From Acholeplasmataceae bacterium (GTDB lineage Bacteria > Bacillota > Negativicutes > Acidaminococcales > Acidaminococcaceae), in NCBI GenBank assembly GCA_012744295.1, contig JAAYIB010000018.1:1-10481 (forward strand): a stretch of DNA of 10,481 bases. The letters run 5' to 3'. Below are positions 1-7,631 of the stretch, one piece after another. The notes below the pieces were generated by a model. The model was not told the origin of the DNA, ran no database searches, and saw nothing but the letters and a program-made list of their open reading frames with translations. Positions within the stretch are counted from its first letter, which is position 1. Each line of letters starts with the position of its first letter. The position numbers and the translations under genes are program-made.

Positions 1-1
1 A

Positions 2-778
2 CCTACCAAGCAATTAACTCCCTATGCTCCCATGACCCCCAGTGAAATTGCTGCCGAGGCTTATGCCTGCTGGAAAGAAGGAGCCGCTATCGTCCATCTT
101 CATACCAGGGACAAGGACGGTCTTCCCACTTCCGCTGTCGAAGTGAATCGTGAAGTATTGAACGAACTCGACAAATATACAGACTGCGACATCATTCGCC
201 AGGTTTCCACCGGCGGACGTGCCGGCAAAAACTACATCGAACGCGGGCAAATGCTCTGCTTGTGCCCCGAGATGGCCAGTCTGGCGACCGGGTCGTCCAA
301 CTTTCCTTCAAAAGGTAACTATAACGACCCTGAAACAATATCCTGTCTGGCGGCCGAAATGCTGAAATATAATGTGAAACCGGAAATCGAAGTTTTCGAT
401 ACCGCCATGATTTGGAATGCCCTCCGCCTGGCCGAAAAAGGCGAAATTAAAACGCCTCTGCATTTCAACATCCTGCTCGGAGTCGGCGGTTCACAGCCTG
501 CAACCGTCGATGCTTTGATTTATTGCTATCAGCACCTGCCCAAAGGCTGCACCTGGGGCGTCTCCGCCATTGGCCCCAATCATGTGCAGCTTTCCACCAT
601 CGCGCTGGCTTTAGGCGGCAATGTTCGTGTCGGCATTGAAGACAATATCTATTATGCCAAAGGTGTTCTGGCTACAAACCTCATGCTATTGCAGCGAATA
701 AAGAAAATCGCGTTAGCCATGGGTAAGGAAATCGCCACTCCTGCCGAAGCAAGGGCAATCCTGGGGCTAAAAAAATAA
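2..778 (+). CDS. BKACE-family (DUF849) beta-keto acid cleavage enzyme, 5'-truncated
   Basis: The gene runs off the left edge: the reading frame is open from base 2, and the residues before the first ATG (base 32) already fit the family's PTKxxxPxxPxTPxEIA segment, so that ATG is internal. About 14 N-terminal residues are probably missing. Members of this family (prototype Kce, 3-keto-5-aminohexanoate cleavage enzyme of lysine fermentation) condense a beta-keto acid with acetyl-CoA to give a CoA ester and acetoacetate, using a divalent metal. Visible family marks are the metal-binding HLHTRD motif (residues 32-37 of the fragment), STGGR, NFPSKGNYNDPE, PEIEVFD, HFNILLGV, and the C-terminal GGNVRVGIEDN block, which carries the Arg and Glu-Asp expected for substrate and metal binding. 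Subfamilies use different keto acids, so lysine fermentation is only one option. No kamA, kal or kdd-type gene is in view to decide. The stop is TAA at 776-778. The family is certain; the substrate is not. Confidence 0.9.
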   Translation, partial: PTKQLTPYAPMTPSEIAAEAYACWKEGAAIVHLHTRDKDGLPTSAVEVNREVLNELDKYTDCDIIRQVSTGGRAGKNYIERGQMLCLCPEMASLATGSSNFPSKGNYNDPETISCLAAEMLKYNVKPEIEVFDTAMIWNALRLAEKGEIKTPLHFNILLGVGGSQPATVDALIYCYQHLPKGCTWGVSAIGPNHVQLSTIALALGGNVRVGIEDNIYYAKGVLATNLMLLQRIKKIALAMGKEIATPAEARAILGLKK

Positions 779-800
779 GCCTCCCGATTTTTCGAGAGGC
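779..800 (+). terminator. Imperfect hairpin directly after the BKACE stop
   Basis: GCCTCCCGA (779-787) pairs with TCGAGAGGC (792-800) with one C-A mismatch around a TTTT loop, starting at the base after the BKACE stop codon. It is followed by GCATATTTAC, not by a clear T-run, so by itself it is a weak terminator. It may act as a 3'-end stabilising stem in front of the stronger hairpin at 829-869. Confidence 0.35.
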
Positions 801-828
801 GCATATTTACATGATAGCTCAATAGTTC

Positions 829-869
829 AAATTAGAACCTTGCTTCATAGCGAAGCAAGGTTCTAATTT
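829..869. terminator. Strong hairpin between convergent genes, probable bidirectional terminator
   Basis: The arms 829-846 and 852-869 are exact reverse complements (18 bp, core TTAGAACCTTGCTTC) around a 5-base loop. On the + strand the stem runs into TCTTT, with further Ts inside the stem end, fitting termination of BKACE. On the - strand the stem lies three bases beyond the DUF2779 stop codon and is followed by TTGAAC, a weaker U-tract. One element therefore probably ends both convergent transcripts. Confidence 0.8.
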
Positions 870-872
870 TCT

Positions 873-2861
873 TTAAACTGCCTTTACGCTTTTAATATTG
901 ACAAGATCTTTCCAGCCTTCGTAAATCATGACCATGGCGAATGTGTCAAGTTCGCAGTATTTTAGCAGCGCTTTTCTTATCTCGTTCCGCTCCACATCCG
1001 ACATTTCCTCAAACTGCATCTTGGCATAGGCGGTAAGGGCTGCGCCGCCGTCGCGAATCTCGTCGCTGCCGTTCAATAATTCAAAAGCTTTGGCTTCAAC
1101 ATCCCGGAACATATTCGGCAAAAGCTTGTAAGGGTCGATAACTTTGCCGTCTTTAAATTCTATCCACGTCCAATCTTGAAAATTGTGGCTCGCGATTCCG
1201 TCCTTGGCGCCATAGATTGGCTGAGAATATTTTTCTTGCAGAAACTCAGATGAATTGAGAATAGCCGGCAGGACGTACTTTATCGAATTGGAACCCTTGG
1301 TGGCAGGATTGTAATAGTAGCGTTTGACAAGCTCGCACAGATCAATCATGTCCCGCTTCCCGGTCCATTTTTCCTCGCTTACGTTTACCGAATGCGTGAC
1401 TGTCCGGATAAATGCGCACAATTCACCGCGATCAGGCTCGGCAGAATTTTGCAGCTGGGTATAAATTGTATTAAGAAAGCTGTTTTCATGGGCGGCATAA
1501 CGAAAAACGCTGCCTTCGTCATTTTCAAGCTCCGCTTTCAACCTCCGCAGAAAATCAAAGTTGGGAAATACCCCCGGGGCCGCATTCAAATATTCGCCCT
1601 TATGTTCAATGCGTCCGTCTTCATGGACAACATGATGGGAAAACTGGAAAGCTATGCCTTCGTATGGGTGACGGCCTTTGTTAAAGGGTATGGCAACCAT
1701 GGAAGTTTCAAAATCGATAAAATGCAAGGGGTACTGCCAGCTATCCATTTCCCTCTTCAGATTGGCGGCGTCGCACCAGGCAGTTTGGTCGTCCTCCTGT
1801 TCTTTTTGAATTTGCAGCCATTGGCGTTCCGTCAGCGATAAACCGGGCTTGTCGTCCTCTTTAGGCGAAACGTCCGCCTCCGTAATAGCAGTCAATTTGA
1901 TTTTGCCCTCGTTTATCAGCTTGTCTTTCTTTCTGAAGTTCCAGATATCGAGAACGGTCGAATCGGCAAAATCGGCGTCCGACCAGCCGAGACACTCTTT
2001 CCAGCATTCACGGAAGCCGTTTTTCAATCCCGCCTTGTCTTCCTCTGCCGTCGTTCTGTATTCGCAGTTCTTGCACAAAGCCGCTATGGGCATCTGCAGT
2101 TTGTTATTGTTCTTATAGCTTTCAGCTAAGAGCACTGCGAAATCCCGGAAACCGTATTGCTTGCCCCCTCTTTCTATCGGCTGACTCCAGAGCAGCCCGC
2201 AGCAGCCGTCAACCCCAATTACCCTTAGGATAGGCGGCGTTAAGTCTTCCGGCGACAAAGCTTCGGACACCGTGACGAAGGTTCTCCCCTGCTCGTTCTT
2301 ACTAAGCTTAAACTTTTGGTTTAGGCCGTCTGTAGGGCATAAGGCGTTTTTGTCAGCCAGCATCAGAAAGGCAGAGACGTTATAGTCCGGAAACGCTTTC
2401 ATCAAAACATATTTTTGAAAGGCGACATCATAAAGATACGGGCTCCATGCCGAGCTGACGGCTCCGCTTTTGTTTAAAAAGCCTTCTTCGGTTGTAAAAT
2501 CGGCTGATTTTGCTTTTACCTCTATCAGCCTTATCTGATCATTATCTTTAATTAAGATGTCGGTCCTGACAAAAAAGTCAGCGTATTGCACAGCGGCCTC
2601 GTAAATAATAACCTGTTCCCTTTGCAGCAGGCTGTTTGTTTCAGACAAAGCGTCGGCATAATCAAGCGAGCCTATCATATGGCCGCCGGCATAATAGTGT
2701 TTTGCCAGTTCGCCGACCTGGAAACCGCCCTCGGCCAGCGCCAGCAAGAAGGAATCCTCTATCTTCTGATTGGCGTAGGCCTTGTTGCCTTCATAATAGA
2801 GTTTCGTAGGGCACTCCAAACCGATTTTAAAACGTGATTTTGTGAGATGCCTGTTAATCAC
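873..2861 (-). CDS. DUF2779 protein: Cas4/RecB-like Fe-S nuclease domain fused to a DEDD exonuclease-like domain
   Basis: This is a 662-residue predicted nuclease; its cellular role is unknown. Residues 1-20 (HLTKSRFKIGLECPTKLYY) are the usual opening of DUF2779 proteins. A PD-(D/E)xK-type core follows, with Asp101 and the IEVKAK strand (Glu114, Lys116). Cys17 together with the CKNC pair (263, 266) and Cys286/Cys290 resembles the 4Fe-4S cysteine set of Cas4/AddB nucleases. Residues about 378-650 form an RNase H-fold, DnaQ-like domain: FIDFET (Asp383, Glu385), AAHENSFLN, MIDLCEL (Asp507) and YCELDT (Tyr635, Asp639), the DEDD pattern of 3'-5' exonucleases. I chose the GTG at 2859-2861: it lies 8 bases after GGGGGAG and gives the family N-terminus. 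The frame stays open upstream to a TTG at 3023, but those 54 residues look non-coding. The GTG overlaps the stop of the small ORF upstream (GTGA). Domain order is clear; catalytic activity is inferred. Confidence 0.86.
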   Translation of the reverse strand: MINRHLTKSRFKIGLECPTKLYYEGNKAYANQKIEDSFLLALAEGGFQVGELAKHYYAGGHMIGSLDYADALSETNSLLQREQVIIYEAAVQYADFFVRTDILIKDNDQIRLIEVKAKSADFTTEEGFLNKSGAVSSAWSPYLYDVAFQKYVLMKAFPDYNVSAFLMLADKNALCPTDGLNQKFKLSKNEQGRTFVTVSEALSPEDLTPPILRVIGVDGCCGLLWSQPIERGGKQYGFRDFAVLLAESYKNNNKLQMPIAALCKNCEYRTTAEEDKAGLKNGFRECWKECLGWSDADFADSTVLDIWNFRKKDKLINEGKIKLTAITEADVSPKEDDKPGLSLTERQWLQIQKEQEDDQTAWCDAANLKREMDSWQYPLHFIDFETSMVAIPFNKGRHPYEGIAFQFSHHVVHEDGRIEHKGEYLNAAPGVFPNFDFLRRLKAELENDEGSVFRYAAHENSFLNTIYTQLQNSAEPDRGELCAFIRTVTHSVNVSEEKWTGKRDMIDLCELVKRYYYNPATKGSNSIKYVLPAILNSSEFLQEKYSQPIYGAKDGIASHNFQDWTWIEFKDGKVIDPYKLLPNMFRDVEAKAFELLNGSDEIRDGGAALTAYAKMQFEEMSDVERNEIRKALLKYCELDTFAMVMIYEGWKDLVNIKSVKAV

Positions 2862-3040
2862 CTGATCAGCTCCCCCGTGCTTTTGCGTAAAATTGTGTCC
2901 AAAACCAGGAAACGGCAAACCCCCGTTATTGCCGGTCGAGTGTTTCGGCAAGCTGCATCCGGCTTGGCTGCAATCAGGCTGCGCGATTCCCGGCGCAAAC
3001 AGCTGACCTGCCACGGCTTGCAATTAAGGCACTTCGGCAT
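2858..3040 (-). CDS. Candidate small Cys-rich protein, translationally coupled to the DUF2779 gene
   Basis: This 60-residue ORF starts at ATG 3040 with AGGA four bases upstream and a GGAGG further up. It ends in a TGA that overlaps the GTG of the nuclease gene by four bases (GTGA), the usual layout of coupled genes. The N-terminus reads MPKCLNCKPWQVSC, followed by KPDAAC, giving Cys at 4, 7, 14, 31 and 42. This resembles small unnamed proteins with a CxxC...C...PDxxAC pattern that probably bind a metal. Against it, the C-terminal half shows no recognisable feature, and the region is open in more than one frame. I do not recognise a named family. A non-coding leader for the nuclease gene is the alternative. 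Confidence 0.4.
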   Translation of the reverse strand: MPKCLNCKPWQVSCLRRESRSLIAAKPDAACRNTRPAITGVCRFLVLDTILRKSTGELIR

Positions 3041-3084
3041 TTGTTCCTGAATTCCTGCCTCCCGTATTTTTCAGTCTTGCCCCG

Positions 3085-3225
3085 TCATTTTGTTCCCTTC
3101 TTGCCTTTGCCGCCTTCTTTTTGGTGCAGATATTCTTCTATTTCCTCTTTCCATAGGGTGCTTATCTCCTGATCCATGCGCAGAGCGCTGGCCGCCATAC
3201 AGACGCCTTCAAAGTTTTTCTGCAT
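3085..3225 (-). CDS. Unrecognised small ORF between the DUF819 and DUF2779 genes
   Basis: The frame is open from 3330, just after an in-frame TGA, to a TGA at 3085-3087. From ATG 3225 it gives 46 residues beginning MQKNFEGVCMAASALRMD and ending in a Lys/Gly-rich tail (KEGGKGKKGTK). The middle part (ISTLWKEEIEEYLHQKE) looks like an amphipathic helix, and codon use resembles the neighbouring genes. The start is uncertain: ATG 3225 has GCAGGA directly against it, ATG 3198 has GAAGG seven bases upstream, and a GTG lies at 3243. Coding-like residues continue upstream to 3330 without a good start codon, so it may be the 3' remnant of a longer gene. No function can be given. Confidence 0.33.
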   Translation of the reverse strand: MQKNFEGVCMAASALRMDQEISTLWKEEIEEYLHQKEGGKGKKGTK

Positions 3226-3322
3226 TCCTGCATCGTCAGCCACAAAACTTGCTGAGTACCTTGCGTCAATTCCGACCTTGGCCGCTTTGGCTGTCCGTTT
3301 TATCGTAATAACGCCAAGCCCG

Positions 3323-4531
3323 TCAGCGACTCAGGAAAGTCCCCACAAATAAACCGTAATAGTTGCCGATAACGTAGCCGAACGTTCCGACCAGAAGCGC
3401 CGGCACCACTAATTCTTCCCAGCCTTTGGCGATTGCAAGTGCCGCGGCTGTAGTAGGTCCGCCAATGTTGGCGTTGGAAGCGATAGTGATTTCTTCCAGG
3501 GTAAAGTTGAACATTTTTCCGAATACATAGGAAAACACCATATTCATGGCGACTATGATGCCACAGAAGACCAAGAGCAGAGGCGCTTGGGTAACAATGA
3601 GATAAACGGAAGCCGGCACACCGATAACGGTGAAGAAAATATGAATGAGAAAAGTGCCGATTTCCTGAGCACCGGCGATGTTTCCGGTAAAACCGGGCAG
3701 GAAGGTTGCCAGACACATTGTCAAGGTGGTAATAATCAGGTATTTATTACCAAACAGGCCATTCATCAGATCCAGAAAAAAATTGCCTTTGGGAATAAGC
3801 GCAGCCATCAATTTCGCAAAATCGGTTGAAACTGCGACAATAACAAAAGCCACCGCAAAAGCAAAAGCAATATCCTTCAAGGAAACGGGTTTGGCCGTCC
3901 AATAACTTGCCGCGCCGCCGCCGCTTTCTCCCCGGGCTTTTTGCTTCTCCATCTCATCCATGATAGGATGTCTGAAGTGATTGTAGAAAAATTTGATGGA
4001 CGGAATTGCTATCAATACAAAAAAGTACAGAGCCATCAGAAGATTGTCCGCGACAACAGAGGTGGAAACAAGAACCCCGTCGGCCTTAAAAGCATCAGCC
4101 ATGGCAACCAGGTTCACGCTGCCGCCGGTATAGGTCCCGACCATCATGGCCGCAGCTATATGCAAGTCCTTTATTTGAGCGGCCAGAAGATAATAGGCCA
4201 GAAACGCGCCTGCAATCGTGCCGAAACCGCTGAGCATAAAAATCACAAGCAGCCATCCGCTGTCCTTCCATATTTTTCTGATATCCGCTTTCAATAAAAG
4301 CATGGGTATCGCCAAGGGAACAACATATCCCCAGACAAAGTCGTACGCAGGAGCATCAACCGGAATTATTCGCAGGTTCGATAAGATCATTGCCCCGATA
4401 AGGGCAATTACGCAGCCCGTCATTTGAGAAGCCCAGGCATATTTCTGTTCAAGGAAAATGCTTAGCGCCGCTATGGCGGCCAAAATTGCAAACAATGCCC
4501 ACGAGTTTTGTGCGCTGATCAGCGTTGTCAT
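3323..4531 (-). CDS. DUF819 family integral membrane protein (YjcL-like), putative permease
   Basis: This is a 402-residue, strongly hydrophobic protein with about ten predicted membrane segments (for example residues 12-28, 38-55, 66-82, 92-116, 221-235, 263-280, 305-330, 374-400). Two glycine-rich signatures sit at equivalent places in its two halves, GTYTGGSVN (132-140) and SNANIGGPTTAA (352-363), as expected for an inverted-repeat transporter fold. A charged cytosolic loop at about 185-220 separates the halves. These are the marks of DUF819 proteins; to my knowledge no substrate is established for the family. The ATG at 4531 is preceded by GGGAG with 8 bases of spacing. It follows the gcvPB-like gene after 99 bases with no terminator, so it probably belongs to the same transcript. 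It may move the substrate or product of the P-protein-like enzyme, which is an inference from position only. Confidence 0.9.
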   Translation of the reverse strand: MTTLISAQNSWALFAILAAIAALSIFLEQKYAWASQMTGCVIALIGAMILSNLRIIPVDAPAYDFVWGYVVPLAIPMLLLKADIRKIWKDSGWLLVIFMLSGFGTIAGAFLAYYLLAAQIKDLHIAAAMMVGTYTGGSVNLVAMADAFKADGVLVSTSVVADNLLMALYFFVLIAIPSIKFFYNHFRHPIMDEMEKQKARGESGGGAASYWTAKPVSLKDIAFAFAVAFVIVAVSTDFAKLMAALIPKGNFFLDLMNGLFGNKYLIITTLTMCLATFLPGFTGNIAGAQEIGTFLIHIFFTVIGVPASVYLIVTQAPLLLVFCGIIVAMNMVFSYVFGKMFNFTLEEITIASNANIGGPTTAAALAIAKGWEELVVPALLVGTFGYVIGNYYGLFVGTFLSR

Positions 4532-4630
4532 GAAATCACTCCCTTAATATTGTTGGCCCAATCTTGCCTCCTGATACTGTTAAGAACCTTTATCACCTCC
4601 GGAGCAAACCTGCGGCAGCCATTTCCCGCC

Positions 4631-6190
4631 TTATTTTCCCTCCACGTATTTTTTGTACGCACGCCAGGTTGTGGCAAATTTTTCCCAGCTGTTCAGGCCG
4701 CTCTCATCAATCTGTGCAGCAAGTGCGGCCTTATGCGGGGCTCCTTTTATTAACGCGGGGTTATCCTTTGCTTCTTTCGCTATGGCCGTGAACGCTGCTA
4801 CAAATTCGTCTATATCATCCTTGGAATAAGATTCAACAGGTTCCGGCGTAAACGGTTCCGGGATAATTCTCGGGTGATGGCTGGCAAAATAATCCTGAAA
4901 ACCATAGTCTACGATGCGGCGGCAAATATCGTCCGTAGTAACTCCGGTTTCATCGGTGAGCTTCTGCCAACTCAAACGAGCTTGTTCCATGCGGAAATTT
5001 TCCTTGCCGTAGGGCAGATCCAAGCCGTCAATATCCAGCAGCTTCTTCACCATATAATTGTTATTGAGAATTGAAAGCTCGCCGATTGCCCTCATCCAGT
5101 CAGGTCCAAGAGTTCTGATGTAGGCATAGGCCCTGACAAAAACAGCGGGCACACCGTAGAATTTCCTTAATTTGCCAATACTGTCCGGGTGGTCGTATTC
5201 AAGATAATATTTTTCGCCATCGAATTCCACGGTGGGAACCGCAATAAATCCGGCCAGTTTCTCACTTACGCATTGTGCTCCCGCAGCCGGACCCTGGCAG
5301 CCGTGAGGTGAAGAAAAGGATTTGTGCAGATTGTAATGGCACATGTCAAAACCGGCCTCTTTGGCACGCGTAATACCGAAAACGCCGTTTAAGTTCGCCT
5401 GGTCATAAGCGCACAAGCCGCCAACTTTATGCACGGCGTCAACAAATTCCTTGATTTTGCCATTATAGATTCCTGTGTCTTCGGGATTGGTAATCATCAG
5501 GGCCGCAGTACGTTCGGACAGAACCGCCTCCAATGCTTTCAGGTCGGGCAGCCCGTCTTCGCCCGGGTACAGCGTTATAACCTTATAGCCGATAGTTGCC
5601 GCCGCGCCCGGATTGGCAGGATGGGATAAGATCGTGGTAATTATTTCATCGCGTTGGGCGCCTTCGCCGCGTCCTTCATGGTAGCGCCTGATAGTTTCGA
5701 CATTGGCAAAAATCGCCTGGGAACCGCCTCCGGCCTGCAGGCTGACCTTATCCATGCCGGAAATAGCTTTAAGGTACTGCTCCAATTTATACATGATTTT
5801 CAATATGCCCTGTACGGTGCTTTCATCCTGACAAGGATGAAGCTCGCTCAGTTTCTCGCTGCGCACGAATTGCTCATTGATTTTGGGGCTGTACTTCATC
5901 GTACAGGTTCCCAGTCCGATATCAATATTGATGTCGGTGCCAATCGTTTCCTGGGAAAGTCTCATATAATGCCGCAAGACCTGCATCTGCGACATTTCGG
6001 GCAGTTTTGGCGCTGCCTTCCTTTTCAAATCCGCAGGCAGAAGCTTGTCAACGGTGCCGACTTTCCCACGCACCGTTTTTGAAGCGCGGGGAACGAGTAT
6101 GCCACGCTCCCCCTTATTCCCGAGCTCCATAATAATCGGTTCATCCCAACGAGCCTGCTGGTAGTTTCTGTTTGTCTTGAAATAGCCCAT
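4631..6190 (-). CDS. gcvPB: Divergent glycine dehydrogenase subunit 2-like protein (GcvPB paralogue), PLP enzyme
   Basis: This 519-residue protein has the fold-type I PLP architecture of the C-terminal half of the glycine cleavage P-protein. Recognisable blocks are GLGTCTMKYSPKINEQF (92-108), LHPCQDES, AYDQANLNGV with Asp263 as the likely PLP-nitrogen partner, and NLHKSFSSPHG with Lys290 as the Schiff-base lysine. Several normally near-invariant motifs differ. GGGGPGxGP after the lysine is GCQGPAAGA (297-305), SAHGTNPA is LSHPANPG (188-195), PAAGAHGE is QAGGGSQA (152-159) and TNPNTxG is TNPEDTG (234-240). The protein is also somewhat longer than usual GcvPB. The start ATG lies one base after the gcvPA-like stop, with GGGGG nine bases upstream, so the pair is translationally coupled. 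Standard annotation would be the glycine cleavage P-protein, but the changes and the lack of gcvH/gcvT beside it suggest a different substrate or acceptor. Confidence 0.88.
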   Translation of the reverse strand: MGYFKTNRNYQQARWDEPIIMELGNKGERGILVPRASKTVRGKVGTVDKLLPADLKRKAAPKLPEMSQMQVLRHYMRLSQETIGTDINIDIGLGTCTMKYSPKINEQFVRSEKLSELHPCQDESTVQGILKIMYKLEQYLKAISGMDKVSLQAGGGSQAIFANVETIRRYHEGRGEGAQRDEIITTILSHPANPGAAATIGYKVITLYPGEDGLPDLKALEAVLSERTAALMITNPEDTGIYNGKIKEFVDAVHKVGGLCAYDQANLNGVFGITRAKEAGFDMCHYNLHKSFSSPHGCQGPAAGAQCVSEKLAGFIAVPTVEFDGEKYYLEYDHPDSIGKLRKFYGVPAVFVRAYAYIRTLGPDWMRAIGELSILNNNYMVKKLLDIDGLDLPYGKENFRMEQARLSWQKLTDETGVTTDDICRRIVDYGFQDYFASHHPRIIPEPFTPEPVESYSKDDIDEFVAAFTAIAKEAKDNPALIKGAPHKAALAAQIDESGLNSWEKFATTWRAYKKYVEGK

Positions 6191-6191
6191 A

Positions 6192-7610
6192 TCAGCATAC
6201 CCCCACTATTTTCTTCAAAGCCATGGCTAAATTTTCCATATCCTCCTCCGTGGTCAGCTCGGAAACACAGTATAATGCGCTTTCTCCTAATTCGGGAAAA
6301 GCTTCCTTCATCGACTTGCCGCCAAATATTTTCGCCTTCAGCAATGCCTTGTTAATTTCGCGTGCTGTTTTCCCGGTTTTATCGAAATTAACCAGCACTT
6401 CCTGAAAACCACCGGTCGTAAACACCCCGGCCTTCACACCGGGAACATTGTTGAGTATTTTCTTTAAATAAGCCTGATTCTGTATGATTGTTTCTCCCAA
6501 TTCATACATGCCCTGAGGCCCCATGCTCGCTAAGTAGATTCCGGCCGTAATGCCCCACAGCCCCGTTTCCGTCCCGAAGTATTCTTTGGCGTTTTCACGC
6601 GAACCATGCGAACAACGCTGATTCATCGCACGGCCCCAGCCGAATTCACCCTTGTTCGCGGTTTTCGTAATGCCGTACATATAGGTTGGAAATTGCTCAA
6701 CCAATTTTATGTCCTGCCGGCAGGCCATAAAACCGCTCTGTCCGCCGCCAAATTGAATGTGCATGCCTAAGGGCTGGATATCGCCGCACAAAATATCGGC
6801 TCCCAGGTTGGCGGGGCTTTCCATAATGCCAAGCGCTGCCACCTCCGGCCTTGCTATTGCCAGGGCATCTCTTTCATGAGCCAATTTCGCGATTAATGAA
6901 GCATTCGTTTCAAAGAAACCCAGGTAAGAGGGATTTTCATAGAAAACGGCAGCCACATCGCGTCCCTTTAGCTTTTTCTTCAAATCCCTTAAATCCATCA
7001 ATCCCGTTTCCCGGTCGTATGCGACCTTGACAATCGTTGCTTTATGGCGAAGATACTCGCAGGCCTGGGAATAGATTTCCGGATCCATGGTAGCGGGTAC
7101 CAGGACTTTGTTCTTTGGCCTGCCTGCGGCCTCCTTGACACGCAGGGCCGTACTTAAAGCTGAAGTGACCGCCTGCCCGGCGTCGTACATGGTATAGCTG
7201 ACCACATCCACGTCGAGCATTTCGCCCAGCATGCTTGCATACTCAAAAATTGCCTGCATCTTGCCGTGATCAGAATATGTATCGCCGCAGTATGCTGTCA
7301 GAAACTCGCCCCGGGCATTGAGTTCGTCGCAAATTGCAGGGATTTGGTGCTTATAGCAGCCCGCGCCCAGAAAACTCGTATATTCTTCCGTTGTAATGTT
7401 CTCATTAAGGAGGCCCATGACATGCTTTTTAAGCTCGCTTTCGCTGCGAATTGCTTCCGGCAGGTCCAGCCGCTTTTTATACAAAAGATCTTTGGGAATA
7501 ATGCTTTCATAAATTTCCTTTATGCTTTTTACCCCCAGTTCCGCCAACATTTCCTTTTTGATTGCAGGAACACTGTTCGGCATATAAGGATGTACTAGGT
7601 CCTTTGCCAT
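6192..7610 (-). CDS. gcvPA: Divergent glycine dehydrogenase subunit 1-like protein (GcvPA paralogue)
   Basis: This 472-residue protein matches the N-terminal P-protein subunit, which in the glycine cleavage system pairs with GcvPB and carries no PLP lysine of its own. Family blocks are HPYMPNS and KEMLAELGVKSIKEIY at the N-terminus, LDLPEAIRSESEL, FLGAGCYKHQIPA (80-92), TAYCGDTYSDHGKMQAIFEY (105-124), YENPSYLG and GADILCGDIQPLG (270-282). The usual YxPYQPEISQGxLQ is altered to AYCGDTYSDHGKMQ. The segment holding RREKATSNICTNQ in true GcvPA reads SRENAKEYFGTETGLW (337-352). Start ATG 7610 has AAGGGAG eight bases upstream. It lies 21 bases after the kinase-like gene, with the gcvPB-like gene next. 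The family is clear; whether it decarboxylates glycine is doubtful. Confidence 0.88.
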   Translation of the reverse strand: MAKDLVHPYMPNSVPAIKKEMLAELGVKSIKEIYESIIPKDLLYKKRLDLPEAIRSESELKKHVMGLLNENITTEEYTSFLGAGCYKHQIPAICDELNARGEFLTAYCGDTYSDHGKMQAIFEYASMLGEMLDVDVVSYTMYDAGQAVTSALSTALRVKEAAGRPKNKVLVPATMDPEIYSQACEYLRHKATIVKVAYDRETGLMDLRDLKKKLKGRDVAAVFYENPSYLGFFETNASLIAKLAHERDALAIARPEVAALGIMESPANLGADILCGDIQPLGMHIQFGGGQSGFMACRQDIKLVEQFPTYMYGITKTANKGEFGWGRAMNQRCSHGSRENAKEYFGTETGLWGITAGIYLASMGPQGMYELGETIIQNQAYLKKILNNVPGVKAGVFTTGGFQEVLVNFDKTGKTAREINKALLKAKIFGGKSMKEAFPELGESALYCVSELTTEEDMENLAMALKKIVGVC

Positions 7611-7631
7611 AATCTCATCTCCCTTGAAATT

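Noticed and set aside
1392..1841. 149-codon + strand frame opposite the DUF2779 gene
   Set aside because: Antisense to the conserved DEDD exonuclease part of the nuclease; its residues mirror those codons and show no own motif.
2862..3023. 54-residue N-terminal extension of the DUF2779 protein from a TTG
   Set aside because: The extension lacks a ribosome site and family similarity; the GTG at 2861 has GGGGGAG and gives the normal N-terminus.
3300..3716. 138-codon - strand frame overlapping the DUF819 gene
   Set aside because: Shifted-frame shadow of the membrane protein gene, with no ribosome site and no recognisable product.
5654..6082. 142-codon + strand frame opposite the gcvPB-like gene
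   Set aside because: Antisense shadow inside a conserved gene; no promoter, ribosome site or family motif.
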